A stretch of DNA of 64,000 nucleotides, from NCBI GenBank assembly GCA_022560025.1, contig JAFISE010000034.1, positions 124,001-188,000 on the forward strand, read 5' to 3'. The notes under the pieces were generated by a model. The model was given only the letters and a program-made list of their open reading frames with translations. It was not told the DNA's origin and did not search any database. Below are positions 10,780 through 22,297 of the stretch, piece by piece. The translations under genes and the position numbers were made by a program. This DNA comes from Stagonosporopsis chrysanthemi. Lineage: Eukaryota; Ascomycota; Dothideomycetes; Pleosporales; Didymellaceae. How positions within the stretch are numbered: position 1 is the first letter of the stretch; the number at the start of each line of letters is the position of its first letter.

Positions 10780-11589
10780 GATTTGTGCCGGCCACAACCG
10801 CTGGCAGATTCCCTTTTAGATGGGTCGAAGCGAAGCACGCTTGCATCGCAACATCGGCACAAACCACCCCGGCTCTTATCTCGGAGGAGCCGTGACTCGG
10901 TACAGTGATAGCGGAGTGTAGATCGCGGAGCGTTGTTCTTGGCGTGTTGACGTTCGGTCGTACGTTGCGAGCGTGAAATGTGAAGGCTCCATCAGTGCTG
11001 TTGGGAAGGCCGGCGATGAGGAGGAAGAAGGATTCAATTCAGAGCTTGAACGGGTAAGGAAGTGACTCGCTGATCAATGATGAGGTTGTCCTCAAGGAAA
11101 AGAGAGGACTGAAGTTGAAAAAACATAGCATGACAACGAGCGACAATCAGAAGCGGACAAACCAAGCTTATAGACTCCCACTCGCAAGTCTCTCTTCAAT
11201 AACACGCTTCTGCTTATGGTAAAGGCGAGCAAATGTGAGCAAGATTGAGGTCGATACGTCTAGAGGATGACGTGTGGTGATTGGTTAGAGACCTCTCGAC
11301 TTGCATGCCAAGGTATGTCTGGTGTTCTATCTGGTTTCTGGAGTCGTGGATAGCGGTCAGAAGGGCCGACGGTTTGGTCAAGCTTTACATGGCATCTCTC
11401 TCGAAATCGTACCTGCAGCGATGTGCACAGCTAGAGAGCTGGGGTGGTGAGGCTGAAAGGACCGCTGTTCGCAGCGCAACCGCAACCTTCGGCTAAAGTT
11501 GCCACCTCGGCAGCGCGGGAGCTTCAGCACTCTCAGAGCAGGAAGCACGACGACAGCTCCAGCGCCGGCTCGCCGTGTCTCGACCCACA
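10780..11589. other. intergenic upstream of CCL1
   Basis: About 800 nt with no supported gene. It probably contains the CCL1 promoter and 5' leader. No tRNA-like box B motif in a plausible cloverleaf was found. Confidence 0.4.
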
Positions 11590-12879
11590 ATGAAGCTCAA
11601 CGAAGACGACCTTTACCGAACCTCGACGCAGTTCCGCCAGTGGTCTTTCACGCCCGAGCAGCTGGCCGCTCAGCGTGCGAAGACGAACCTCCAAGCGACC
11701 GAACGCGTCAAGCTCAATGTTGCGCGACAGCGCGCCCGGCGCGCCCAAACCGCGGACTTCGACAGTGGAAGCGGCTCGGGCATCGATGGCAGCGGCGCAA
11801 ATACACCGAACGCAGTTACATCAGACAAGGACGTCGACTGCTTCACAGTATCTGAGGAGCTGACCTTCTTGGAGGAGTTCTGCGAGCGCACCATGCTTCT
11901 GGGCGGTCATTGCAAGTTCAGCGATAATGCTGTTGCAACAGCTGTCCAGTTCCTCCGCCGCTTCTACCTGTACAACTCTCCCATGACCTACCACGCCCAG
12001 AACATCAGCCGGACAGCCATGTTCCTTGCTGGTAAATCCGAGAGCGAACACCAAAGCCTGGAGAACTTTGCGGCAGACATCTCTTCGCCGAAGATCACAG
12101 TGACACCAGAGCAAATATTGGCACCTGAGTATCTTATCGTACAAGCACTGCGCTTCAACTTTGACGTCAAGCATCCCTTCAGGGCACTCAAAGGCGGCAT
12201 GCTTGACTTGATGAGCATGGCAAATGGCAGATACGAAGGACCAAACCACAGCAGCCATAAGACCGCTTCAGAGCTGAGTACTGCGTTGCATCAGGTGCCA
12301 CGTCAGAATGGTGGCCCGGCGGTGAGGGCTGCTCCCGCACAGCTCACCGAACGCATTATGAAACACTCATATGCTCAGGCATCTCAGATCCTGAAGAAGA
12401 CTGCCGCCCTGACGGACGTGTATTTCCTCTATACCCCTTCTCAGATCTGGCTCGCAGCATACCTTCTAGCCGACGAGCCACTTATCCTCTTCTACCTCTC
12501 CGTAAAGCTACCCTCTACGTCGCCAGTGTACGAGAAAGTCATCGACTCGTTGCGAGCATGCGCCCAGATCTTATCTTCGCACCGCTCGTACCGGAAGCTT
12601 CAGGTCGCTGCAGATGAGCAGGCAAAGATGGATGCAGAGCACAAGGCTGAGGTCAAGAGACTGATCAAGAAGCTCAAGCTCTGCCAAGACCCAGACAAGG
12701 TCGATCTTGTCAAGCTGAACCAGGCGCAAAAGCGTGATGCGGTGCAAGGAGCGGATCTGGATGAGCACAAGGCCAAGCGACGGAAGATGGATCGAGAGAA
12801 CTTTGAGAAGGACTCTGATGCTTTCTGGGGGCCAGAGTTGTCGACGAATGGAGCAAAGTCCGAGCCAACGGCGTCATGA
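11590..12879 (+). CDS. CCL1: cyclin H-like subunit of TFIIH kinase (Ccl1)
   Basis: A single exon of 429 residues. The start MKLNEDDLYRTSTQFRQWSF is typical of cyclin H, whose N-terminal helix begins with a Y-R-x-S-T-Q-x-x-x-W-x-F motif. Two cyclin folds follow: the first at about 85-190 (EELTFLEEFCERTML, ATAVQFLRRFYL, TAMFLAGKSE) and the second at about 200-330 (ILAPEYLIVQALRFNFDVKHPFR, IWLAAYLL). The basic/acidic C-terminal tail contains KAKRRK. In this family the protein pairs with the Kin28/CDK7 kinase and Tfb3/MAT1 to phosphorylate the RNA polymerase II C-terminal domain. An upstream GTG-start reading would add five residues; the ATG at 11590 is preferred. Confidence 0.93.
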   Translation: MKLNEDDLYRTSTQFRQWSFTPEQLAAQRAKTNLQATERVKLNVARQRARRAQTADFDSGSGSGIDGSGANTPNAVTSDKDVDCFTVSEELTFLEEFCERTMLLGGHCKFSDNAVATAVQFLRRFYLYNSPMTYHAQNISRTAMFLAGKSESEHQSLENFAADISSPKITVTPEQILAPEYLIVQALRFNFDVKHPFRALKGGMLDLMSMANGRYEGPNHSSHKTASELSTALHQVPRQNGGPAVRAAPAQLTERIMKHSYAQASQILKKTAALTDVYFLYTPSQIWLAAYLLADEPLILFYLSVKLPSTSPVYEKVIDSLRACAQILSSHRSYRKLQVAADEQAKMDAEHKAEVKRLIKKLKLCQDPDKVDLVKLNQAQKRDAVQGADLDEHKAKRRKMDRENFEKDSDAFWGPELSTNGAKSEPTAS

Positions 12880-13501
12880 TCATGGATAAGAAAAGCATAG
12901 CGTGGCGTTCAGGCATTTTGAGGGTATACACAGATTATCTAGAGGACCAACCTACTCTATCGATGAAGTTTGGTCGCGAGAGACTACTATCTCTGTAATT
13001 CGCTCAATCTTTGGACTCTAGATTCGTGTACAAGTCATTGCAGTCGTGAATGTGCGCGGAACTAATATAGGTGACGCTTTGGTTACGTGTTTATCGTATA
13101 TACGTTTAACCGTTTGTATTCCATCAGGTTTGGTGAGTCGTTACCACATCTCCGGCTGCGGGGTCCCACCGATTTGACGCCGTTCATTGCTCCACAACTC
13201 CGGAATTGTCTTGCAGAAACCCACTCGACTTCGACCGAAGAAGGAAATGACATCCACACTTCACGCCAAGGGCCAAGTCCGCAGTCGCAGTGACAGTTTT
13301 TCACGAAGGCGATGGCCGCTTAGCAAAGCGCGCGTCGTCATTGGTTCGCCAGTGGCCAGCATGGTGCCCGCGTGGTGAATTGCTCCACTTCGGGGCGAGC
13401 CGCGGGGCTCTGCTGAAGTGTTTCCAGGCCAGTGGACGATGGTGTTTGTGTCACACAATCGTGCAGCAGGGTATTCGAGGCTGGGTACCCCTCTGAACGC
13501 G
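12880..13501. other. intergenic between CCL1 and the MFS gene
   Basis: About 620 nt with the CCL1 3' UTR and the transporter promoter. The transporter frame stays open upstream of 13502 to an in-frame TGA near 13375, and includes another ATG at 13439. No other gene seen. Confidence 0.45.
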
Positions 13502-15221
13502 ATGGCAGGATCGAGTATTGAAAGGCGGCTGGTTCGCAAGCTTGGTGTGTAGATCGCCTGTACGGACAGACGAAAGCTAACGTGTAGCAGACTGCTTTAT
13601 CTTGGTATGGCACTTGACATATGCAGGGTTGAGCGGATGCTAACCTATGCTAGGTGTATTGCTGCGCAGCTTACTTCTTCAATTATCTAGGTTGGTCTTA
13701 CACACTTCTACAATCGGATAATCTAACAATCAGCAGATCGATCTGCTTTCGCCAATGCATATGTATGCTGCCATCACTATGATCTGGTTGGTCTTCCTAA
13801 TTTTGGATCCTAGGTGTCGGGCCTCAAGGAGTCCCTCAATCTTGAGGGCAACCAGTACAGCATCTTGATCGCCATGTTCACAGCAGGGTACGAGTCCAGA
13901 TAAGGCTTCTGCTGGACACTCCTAACCTGTGGCAGAGCTTGCGTGGGCCAAATTCCGCATGCCCTCATTATTCAGAAAGTCGCGCCTCGCTTTTGGCTAC
14001 CGTTTACGCTGCTTGTCTGGTCCGGCTTGACCATGGTCTGTGCCGCGTGCAAGACATACGAGCAGCTCTGTGTAGTCCGCTTCTTCCAGGGCTTCTTCGA
14101 GTCCAGTCTGTACAGCGGTACTATCTATATTCTAGGCTCGTGGTACAAGCCTCTAGAGATCGCAAAGAGGACTGCTATCTTCACTGCGATTGGTCAGATT
14201 GGTAGCATGTTTGCTGGAGTCATGATGACTGCTATGAACGAGGGGCTGCACGATCAGACGGCACTGCAAGGCTGGCAGTGGGTCTTCATCATCAGTATGT
14301 ACACATTCTCATGATGGACTGCGTTACTGACTATATTAGACGGCGCAATGGGCATTCCGTTCGGCATCTTCGGCCTGTGTTTCTTCCCAAACCTGCCCGA
14401 GTCAACCAACGCACCCTACTTGAGCAAAGAAGAGATCCAGCTGGCTATCGATCGCCTCCCACCGAAGAAGAACTGGGGCCACGACATCAGTATCAAGTCC
14501 CTTTGCAAGAGGTTATTTGCCTCGCCCAGCTTCTACATTTTGACGCTGTACTCCGTCATTGGGTGTGCGCTCGAGGCCATTGTGTTACAGGGGTTGTTCT
14601 TGCTATGGATGAAAGCCAACATCGAAAAGTTCCCCTCCTACGCCACGACCACTTATCCTTTGGGCATTCAGGCTGTTTCAATTGTCTCGAATATCGGCGC
14701 CGGATATGTCATCGATATGACGAACAAGCGCATCCCAATGGTCATACTTGCTGGCGTCCTGCAACTCCTGGTCGCCACTCTCCTCCTTATCCCGACTCTC
14801 CCGACTGCCGGAACCTTCTTCGCCTTCTACCTCGCTGGCACCTCGTATATCGTCAACCCCATCCTCTACGGCTGGGCTAGTGTCATCTGCCAGCGTGGTG
14901 GAGACGATGCACAACGCTCGGTCATCCTCTATGTTATGAGCATGGTGCAATCGATCCTGTACACATTCTGGGGCATCACGCTGTATCCTGCTACAGATGC
15001 GCCGTACTGGCAGAAGGGATACATCACGATCATCGTGGTCGTATTTGCGTTCTTTGCTTGCACTGCTGCCGTGCAATGGGTAAGTGCTGATCGTTGCGTT
15101 GCATGACTTGGGCTAATATCGTTTCTAGCTGGATAAGAAATCGCAGCAGGCGGCCAGTGAGGAGCAAGAGGAAGTGACCAACGTCCATGAGAGGCCACTT
15201 GACTGGGATAAGCGGGATTAG
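13502..15221 (+). CDS. MFS transporter of the Dal5-like anion:cation symporter family
   Basis: Eight exons: 13502-13544, 13591-13604 (14 nt), 13654-13690, 13737-13762, 13814-13887, 13936-14294, 14340-15079 and 15129-15221, giving 461 residues. All seven introns are 45-51 nt with GT/AG ends, and every phase joins cleanly. The reconstructed N-terminus (MAGSSIERRLVRKLDCFILV, YFFNYLDRSAFANAYV, GLKESLNLEGNQYS) is the expected start of a Dal5-type transporter, including the conserved N-Y-L-D-R of TM1. Further segments (FFQGFFESSLYSG, GWQWVFII, GIPFGIFGLCFFPNLPEST) match the family, which imports allantoate, nicotinate and related carboxylates. Substrate not predictable. An in-frame ATG at 13439 would add 21 residues that look unconserved. 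Confidence 0.88.
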
Positions 15222-15308
15222 TTGGTTGGTGTAAAGTCAATGCTACGATGTCGCCATCACCTGTTGTATCTATAACAGTACATCAACCGTCTTCCCCGCT
15301 GCTTTAGA

Positions 15309-16469
15309 CTACCATGTCCAGCCTTGCTCATCCTCCTTCTTCGGCTCAAACACACCGATATCCTGTGCAACGATATCGGCAACATATGATGCCGCCTTCT
15401 CTGCAACCGGTACGCTGTGGCGCAGGCAGAACCCATGCGGGAAACCCTCTCTCTCATCGATTTCCATGATTGGCTTCCAGTTCTCGCCAAGACCACCAGT
15501 CTCTTGGACGCTAGATGCGGCTTGACGGCCTCTAGCTTGGATGAGCTTGTCTCTTGTCTCGTCAGCGACCCAGTGGTCCTTCTTGGCGAACAGGAAACGC
15601 AGCTGCGCGCGGTCGTGCTTGTTTTCCGAAGGGTGTGCTGCGCCCCAGACCTCGTCGTCCCAGAAGTCGGTGTCAATCTGGAACATCTCATCACGAGCCA
15701 TGTGCAGTGCTTGCTGGACGCCGTGGGGAGACTTGATGAAGGAGGCTGTGGTGTGGGCAGCGTCTTCGGGAAAGCCCATGAGTGCTTTGATGAGTGTTAC
15801 GAGCAGCGAAATTGGGATCAGCAGGGTTAGAAGATTGGCGGCTATCGAGGCAAAGACAGCGAAGTTGGAGTTCTTCAAGAATGGCTGTACGGTGGTTAGC
15901 TAGAGCACGTGGTCAATAACTTGTGTTAGACTTACAGCTGCTTTTTGACCGCTCTCACTCTTGTAGATTTCCATGACTGTAGGGAACAGGGCGATGCCAC
16001 CGACGATCCTTGTTGCGTAGTCTTCTCCAACCAGACCGTGTGCGCGTAACCTCCGAATGATTTCGAGGGCGATGAAGCCCCCTACCGAGTGACCCATGAC
16101 AATAACTCTTACGTCCCGATGCCCGTCGTCCGAGACATCTTCGACGAGATCCGTGAGCTCATCTTCTGCGTGCCTGATCTGATCCTGAAGGCCGTATGGA
16201 GGCAATTTATGCCATTTCATGGTGTTGATTTCGTGACTCTTCATCTCGAAGCCAGAGAGCGAGCGGCCGTACACCTGGAATTCGACATCGCGATTTGACG
16301 CAGTGTCGCGTGTCAAGAGTCCGTACAGGTGTGTCAAGAAAGCGCGGTAGTACTCAATGAGGCCAGGGTTGCCAGTAACAAAGTAGATGATGTATGTCCG
16401 GGTCGCCTGCTTCCTGCCGGGTTCATGGTGCGGACGAAGGTAGATTTTGGAAGCTGGTGGATTTGACAT
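15309..16469 (-). CDS. lipid-droplet-associated hydrolase (LDAH family)
   Basis: Exons 16469-15936 and 15884-15309 give 369 residues. The 51-nt phase-0 intron has donor GTAAGT, branch GCTAACC and acceptor ACAG. An alpha/beta-hydrolase fold begins with the oxyanion region YFVTGNPGLIEYYRAFL (about 29-45), diagnostic of the LDAH/DUF2305 family. The nucleophile elbow GHSVGG lies at about 126-131 (Ser128). A hydrophobic hairpin after residue ~180 (FAVFASIAANLLTLLIPISL) could embed in the droplet monolayer. His near the C-terminus (PHGFCLRHS) is a candidate catalytic residue. The family sits on lipid droplets and is linked to sterol-ester or lipid turnover; true substrate uncertain. Confidence 0.88.
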
Positions 16470-18456
16470 TGTGTGATTGCTTGTTGTTTAGAGAGAGGAT
16501 CGGACCCAGAAGATAAATGCGTGAATTTGATGAAGTCTGGATGCAGGGTCCACGATCTAGAGCCAAAGCGGCAAGCGTCTCTACTTTTGTGGATCTTCTC
16601 CGTGGGTTATGCTGTCCTCCACCGCCACGCATTGCAGACAAGCTACTAGCGATTCTGTAGGCAGGCAGGTTCTCTGTCATGATAGGCTTACAAGTCACCA
16701 TCTCAGGACTCTGAGCTTTGGCTAATCGCTGCTTGGATGACTCCGTACAAGTCGCGGCGCTCAATCCTACACGCATGTTTGAATATGTCGAACAGCTCGT
16801 AAAGGCAAGCGAAAATCGCGACATCGACAGCTTTGTCAAAGCCGCTGCTTGATAAATGGATACCACTGTTTGCAAAACGTCAAAAGCACATGTTAATCGA
16901 GCATGGCTACATGAGCCTTGGGCACGCTGTGACCCAAGAAGGAGACATGGCATCATTCTTGGATGCACAACTCCTTGCATCCTACGCAAGACAAGCTAAA
17001 GAAATTGCTACCAGTTAATGGGCCTATGCTATATTCCACGAGGATGCTGGGTGAAATCGTGGGATGGTCATCGATTTTATGCACATCTGTTTGGTGCTGA
17101 GGGCAGCAAAGACTGGATAAATTGGGACGTCGAAAAGCAAGACATCTTCCTCTGGTAGTAGAACATTCTGAACAAGACATCAAAGCCTTCCTTTGTGACT
17201 AACTTTGCTGCTCCATTTCCCTGTCACTCCTGTCTAGGCGATCAAGGCACATGTTGCGCAGAAAGGCAGCATCTCTCCACCATGCTTACTACGGCATGAA
17301 TCTGCGTTGGTATCCTTCCAAAAGTGACATAATCTTCGAGTCAATGATCTTCTGGTTGTAAGCACCAGCTCAACATGTGAACATCTGGCGACTGTCGAGA
17401 TGCAATGTTTGCAGTCTGCCCTGATTCTTCTCGATCTTCAGCGCTCTTCACAGGTCTCATCACCCGTCAACGGCCCGACAGACATAATAAGATATGCCTC
17501 ATCCCATGTCAAGAGTCAAATTCTTCATCCAAAGGATACCAAGACCGAAATCCAGATTGCTGCATCGCGATGGGATGTGTTCGGATGGAGTTCCGATTGG
17601 CTGCGTCATTCTTGAAGCCCTGACCTGTTCCCTTTTCTCTCCTGATGCTGCAGACTGCTCATGGGAATCATCGAATTACGATGTTATTGCCGACCCGCAG
17701 CCTGATCTTGGTGATGGTTCGGGATCGACTTTTATGTGGTGATCGATGCCGTCATGGTGGAGCCTGGATCTTTATCTTCTTTGGGTGACAGGCGCGCGCT
17801 GCCCACGAGTCATGCTGCCAGCGCCGTGCGGTGAAATTGGTGTGCCCGCATCCCGCGTCATTCGCATCTTTCGCGACATCAATGATTTCGTCCGTAACGC
17901 CCTCCCGCCCTTCCACACGGTTGTTGGACACGAACCTGTAGCCGCGCCAGACACAATCTACCACTCCAGCGGCATGGCACGTGAATCGCGCACACAACCG
18001 GAATCTGCCTAGAAAGCCGCCAATTACTATCCTTGACCATTGCGCACTTCTCGTACGGCGCTTCCACTTCTCCGGAGATACCGTGGCTTGACAGAGCAAT
18101 CCTCCCGTGACCACTGTACAATCGCGCTCTTTGGAGTCCTTGTTCGAGCTCTTTGAGCAGCGTATTGGCTGTTTGGACGCAGCTATCATTGCGGTTTTAC
18201 TTCTCTGCAACAAGGACAGGACAAGCCGGAGAGACTGCGCACAAAATCGCGACGGTCCTGCGACACCTAGAACCTTAGTCACAGCTTTATTGGACCGGCT
18301 GCACCTTACGCCCTCGGCAGGATTCGCGATTGAGGCAGGAACGAGCAAGGCTGATCCGGGCGGGAAACTGCCAGGCCTCACCAGATTTCAGGTCCGAGTC
18401 ACCCCACAGTACCACCACAAAGTCCGCGATCATCGACTCTTGAGTAGACAGCGAAC
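16470..18456. other. ~2 kb gene-free stretch upstream of HSF
   Basis: No supported gene. Several open frames (for example minus-strand 17752-18381) lack motifs, and their composition fits chance. The stretch lies between the divergent starts of the LDAH gene and the HSF gene. It may be a long HSF promoter with leader, or hold remnants I could not identify. Confidence 0.35.
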
Positions 18457-20781
18457 ATGTCGACACGCAAGCGACGCGCTCCGGGCGCAGAACCGCAAGT
18501 CTCCATGCAGACATATCCAAACGACGCCAGCATGCCAGCCGACCAATACATGAACTGGAACGACCCCACGATGGGTGCTGATATGGGCCCCTTCAACGAC
18601 CCAGCGCTGTTCGATAACTACAACGCAAATACCATGAACAGCGGGCATAACAGGGTGATATCACTGGACGCGATGCCAGATGCGCCAGACATGAGCTCAG
18701 GGCAATTGGTCCGGCGGAATCCGAACCAGCAGCTTGCGCCTGCACCGCGGCGAGGCCAGTGGGATGGCTATCCCAGCCCCACGCAGCAGTGGGAGAACAT
18801 ACCTGACGATGACGAAGAGCTGGAGCAGAAGGCTGCGATTGCAAAGAAGGATGCTCAGGCGAAGAGGAAACAAATACCACCTTTTGTGCAAAAGTTGAGC
18901 AGGTAAGTGGGCAGCAACCTACAGTTCCCTTCCCAAGTTTGCAAGTCGACAATCTGCTAATACGAGTGCAGCTTCCTCGACAACAATAAGAACGAGAACC
19001 TCATTCGGTGGTCGGACGACGGCAACTCGTTCATCGTGTTGGACGAGGATGAATTCGCGCGGACCCTTATTCCGGAGCTGTTCAAGCACAATAACTACGC
19101 TTCGTTTGTACGACAGCTGAATATGTACGGCTTTCACAAGAAGGTTGGACTATCGGACAACTCCATGAAAGCCAGCGAGACCAAGGCGAAAGCACCAAGC
19201 GAATACTACAACAAATACTTCAAGCGAGGACGGCAAGAGTTGCTGTGGCTTATCCAGAAACCGAAGAACCCCACAGCCGGTCCTAAGCGGAAACGAGACG
19301 ATGAGGCGAAGGGCGATAGCGACGAAGACCGCAAATACGTGCAGGACTCTGGCGGCGGCGGGTTCGTGGAAGACCTGACGCCGGTGAGGAGGAACAACGA
19401 CGACATGGCCATGATCCCCCGATCAGAGTACAACAGCCTGCGACACGAAGTCCGGGAGCTACAGCAGCAGCAGAAGCTCATCTCCAATGTCCTGGGTCAG
19501 ATCAAGCGACAGAATGACGAGCTGTATTCTCGAGCCACGTCCTTCCAAGCGCTGCACGACCGTCACGAGAATTCAATCAACGCTATCCTCACATTCCTTG
19601 CCACGTTCTACAAGCGAGGACTGGAGGGCAACACAGGCGGCATGAACCTAGCAGACATGTTCGGTGGAGCACGACAACAACCACATGGCAATGTTGTGGA
19701 TGTAGGCGATTATCAAGCAACAGAGATGAATAGATCGCCGTCGTATCAGCGTAAAAAGCAGCCTCTTGCTCTCCTGCCCGCTCCGGGAACTGGAAAGGAA
19801 TACCTGACACCTCCTACGGGCCGCGCAACCACGATGAGCCCCACAACTCGACCGATGCCTAGCCCACTTACAAGGCAAGGCAGTCAGCAGGGGATCTTCC
19901 GACCACCTTCGCAGACCAGGACACCATCCGCCATGCCCACAACGCAAAGCCGGGACAACTCCTCAGCCCCTCCGCTCAAGACCGAATCACAATCACCACC
20001 AAACATAGGCCCTCTTCCCGAAGCCGAGGAGATTCTCTCTGCCATCCAGAACGCCAACACCAATGCTGGTCACCTTACCAGCCAAGCTCCACAATTCGAC
20101 TTCCCCGCTGCCGTCTCAAACTACCAGACCGCCGACGGCGCCGTACCTCTCACCGCGCAGCAACGCAGCGATGTGCTCAGCCTGATGGCGAACAACAACG
20201 CAGCTGCCTCGAATACGGACAACGCTCTCACCAACCCCAACCCGCCAGAGATTGGCAGACTCCTGCAAGACCTGAGCAGGTACCAGGAAACACAGCAACA
20301 GCTCGAGCTGCTGCAGAAGATGAGCGACCAGCAAAACAGCCGAGTCCAGAGTCTTCAGGAGCGACTGCAGCCGCTGAGCCCGAGCGGCCAGATCCCCGGC
20401 CTCACAGACAACAACACAAACTACTTCGGTAACCAGATGAGCGACCCGGGCCAGTACGATCTCGACCTCGACAGCTTCGTGCAGGACAACGATTACTTCC
20501 CCAACAACGCGACAAATGGAGGCTCGAACGATGTCAACAGCGGGCTGCCGGACTTCAACTACGAGCTTCCCGACGCCGGGTCCGGTATGAACGGCGCCGA
20601 CTTCGGCGTCGGTGCCGATGCGTTCGACTTCAATGCGCAGGATGACGGGACTCTACATGTTGGCGACAACAACGATGGGAGGGTGGAGAGCGTGAGTTCG
20701 TCTGGGACGAGTCCTGCGGCTACGGTTGAGGAGGTCGAAGACGAATCGCGGAAGAGAAGCCCGAAACGAAGGAGGAAGTGA
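18457..20781 (+). CDS. HSF1: heat shock transcription factor (HSF family)
   Basis: Exons 18457-18902 and 18972-20781 give 751 residues. The 69-nt phase-2 intron (branch GCTAAT, acceptor GCAG) falls inside the DNA-binding domain, between VQKLS and FLDNNKN. The HSF DNA-binding domain spans about 141-250 and contains IRWSDDGNSFIVLDEDEFA, then FKHNNYASFVRQLN. A trimerisation coiled coil follows (~310-375: LRHEVRELQQQQKLISNVLG, FQALHDRHENSINA). The long Q/N/P/S-rich C-terminus carries a second heptad-like segment (RYQETQQQLELLQKM), acidic aromatic patches likely to activate transcription, and a basic tail SRKRSPKRRRK. In fungi HSF binds GAA/TTC repeats and drives chaperone genes. A second HSF-like paralogue (Sfl1/Skn7) is less likely because no receiver domain is present. 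Confidence 0.9.
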
Positions 20782-21004
20782 TGTTGTATCGAGGGCTGTT
20801 TGAGGGGTTGTACAGGCATAGCGAAGGCGCAAATAGGAGTCAGGACAGGGATGGATTTGACAGACTGAGCGTCCAAGTGCCGGTTTACGACATAATGATA
20901 GGAAAAGTAAAGTACAACGCATTTGCGTGCCTCATTCTGACATTCGACTGTGGTATATTCCTCTCTCCGCTTATTTTTGCTTCCCTTTCAAGCGCAAGTT
21001 GAAT

Positions 21005-22297
21005 TTACTTCTTCAGCGCCCGCCCAGCGATATCTTTCCGGTACTGCATCCCCTCAAAATGTATGCACTCCACCCCTTTGTACGCCTTGGCAACCGCCTC
21101 CTCAAGCGTCGCCGCCGTCGCTGTTGACGCAATCACGCGCCCACCCGCCGTGCGCAGCGTGCCGTCCACCACCGCCGTGCCCGCGTGGAACAGCACCGTG
21201 TCCTGCGGCGCAGCATCCAGCTGCATCGTGGTGCCCTTAGCATACGCGCCGGGGTAGCCGCCCGCCGCGACAACGACAGTCGCCGCCGAGCGGCTCGAGA
21301 CCTTGACGTCGACGTCGGCGAGCCGGCCCTCTGCACACGCGAGCATGACCTCGGCCAAGTCGCCCTCCATCAGGCACAGCAGGCTCTGCGTCTCCGGGTC
21401 GCCGAAGCGCACGTTGTACTCTAGCACCTTGGCGCCCTGCGGCGTCAGCATCAGGCCCGTGAACAGCACGCCCTTGAAGGTGTAGCCCTCTGTGCGCATG
21501 CCGTCGATGGTGGGCTGCAGGACGTCGCGGTCGACCTGGGCCAGCAGCTCGGGGGGCGCGATGCGGGTCGGGGCGTAGGTGCCCATGCCGCCTGTGTTGG
21601 GGCCCTGGTCGTTGTCGAAGATGCGCTTGTGGTCCTGCGCGGGCGGCAGGGACTTGATCGTCTTGCCGTCGGAGAAGGTGAGGATGGAGAGCTCGTCGCC
21701 CGTGAGGAACTCCTCAATCACGACTTCGTCGCCGGCAGAGCCGAATTCCTTGCTCAGCATGATGTCCTTGAGGGCGTCGTGGGCTTCTTGCTTGGACTGC
21801 GGGATGATGACGCCCTTTCCAGCCGCCAGCCCAGAGGCCTTGATGACGACGTTGTGGGAGATGGAGTCGAGGTATTTTGTGGCGGCGTCGAAGGAGGAGA
21901 AGTTCTCGTAGGCGGCGGTGGGGATGTTGTGGCGCTTCATGAAGTCTTTGCTAAACGTCTTGCTGCCTTCCATTGTTGCGGCGGCCTGGCTGGGGCCGAA
22001 GGCCTTGATGTGCGGCGCATGCTGGGCGAAGTGGTCGACGATGCCCGCTACGAGAGGCGCCTCAGGGCCGGGAATCAGGAAGTTGACGTTGTTCTCTTTG
22101 GCGAAAGCAACGAGCCCGGCGAAATCCGTGTCCTTGACTGACGTGACGTTTGTGACTTTGGAGGAGATGGTCGCGGTGCCGCCATTGCCGGGGCAGACGA
22201 AGATGTGCTCGATGCGAGGAGACTGGAGGAGCTTCCAGGCGATCGCGTGCTCGCGGCCGCCGTTGCCAACGAGGAGGACTCGGAGTTGCTCAGCCAT
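21005..22297 (-). CDS. phosphoribosylamine-glycine ligase (GAR synthetase), stand-alone
   Basis: A single exon of 430 residues. It catalyses the ATP-dependent joining of glycine to phosphoribosylamine, step two of purine synthesis. Visible family features: N-terminal LLVGNGGREHAIAWKL, PGPEAPLVAGIVDHF, the ATP-grasp segment VVIKASGLAAGKGVII, VVIEEFLTGDELSILTFSDG, DHKRIFDNDQGPNTGGMGTY and the active-site YNVRFGDPETQ. Length matches the bacterial monofunctional PurD (~430). In most ascomycetes this activity is the N-terminal half of a GARS-AIRS fusion (yeast Ade5,7). Here the reading ends in ALKK and a TAA with no AIRS domain downstream, because the HSF 3' end follows at 20781. It may be a split gene or an extra paralogue. 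Confidence 0.93.
   Translation of the reverse strand: MAEQLRVLLVGNGGREHAIAWKLLQSPRIEHIFVCPGNGGTATISSKVTNVTSVKDTDFAGLVAFAKENNVNFLIPGPEAPLVAGIVDHFAQHAPHIKAFGPSQAAATMEGSKTFSKDFMKRHNIPTAAYENFSSFDAATKYLDSISHNVVIKASGLAAGKGVIIPQSKQEAHDALKDIMLSKEFGSAGDEVVIEEFLTGDELSILTFSDGKTIKSLPPAQDHKRIFDNDQGPNTGGMGTYAPTRIAPPELLAQVDRDVLQPTIDGMRTEGYTFKGVLFTGLMLTPQGAKVLEYNVRFGDPETQSLLCLMEGDLAEVMLACAEGRLADVDVKVSSRSAATVVVAAGGYPGAYAKGTTMQLDAAPQDTVLFHAGTAVVDGTLRTAGGRVIASTATAATLEEAVAKAYKGVECIHFEGMQYRKDIAGRALKK

Noticed and set aside
17752..18381. 209-codon minus-strand open frame upstream of HSF
   Set aside because: No domain, no consistent codon pattern and no splice support.
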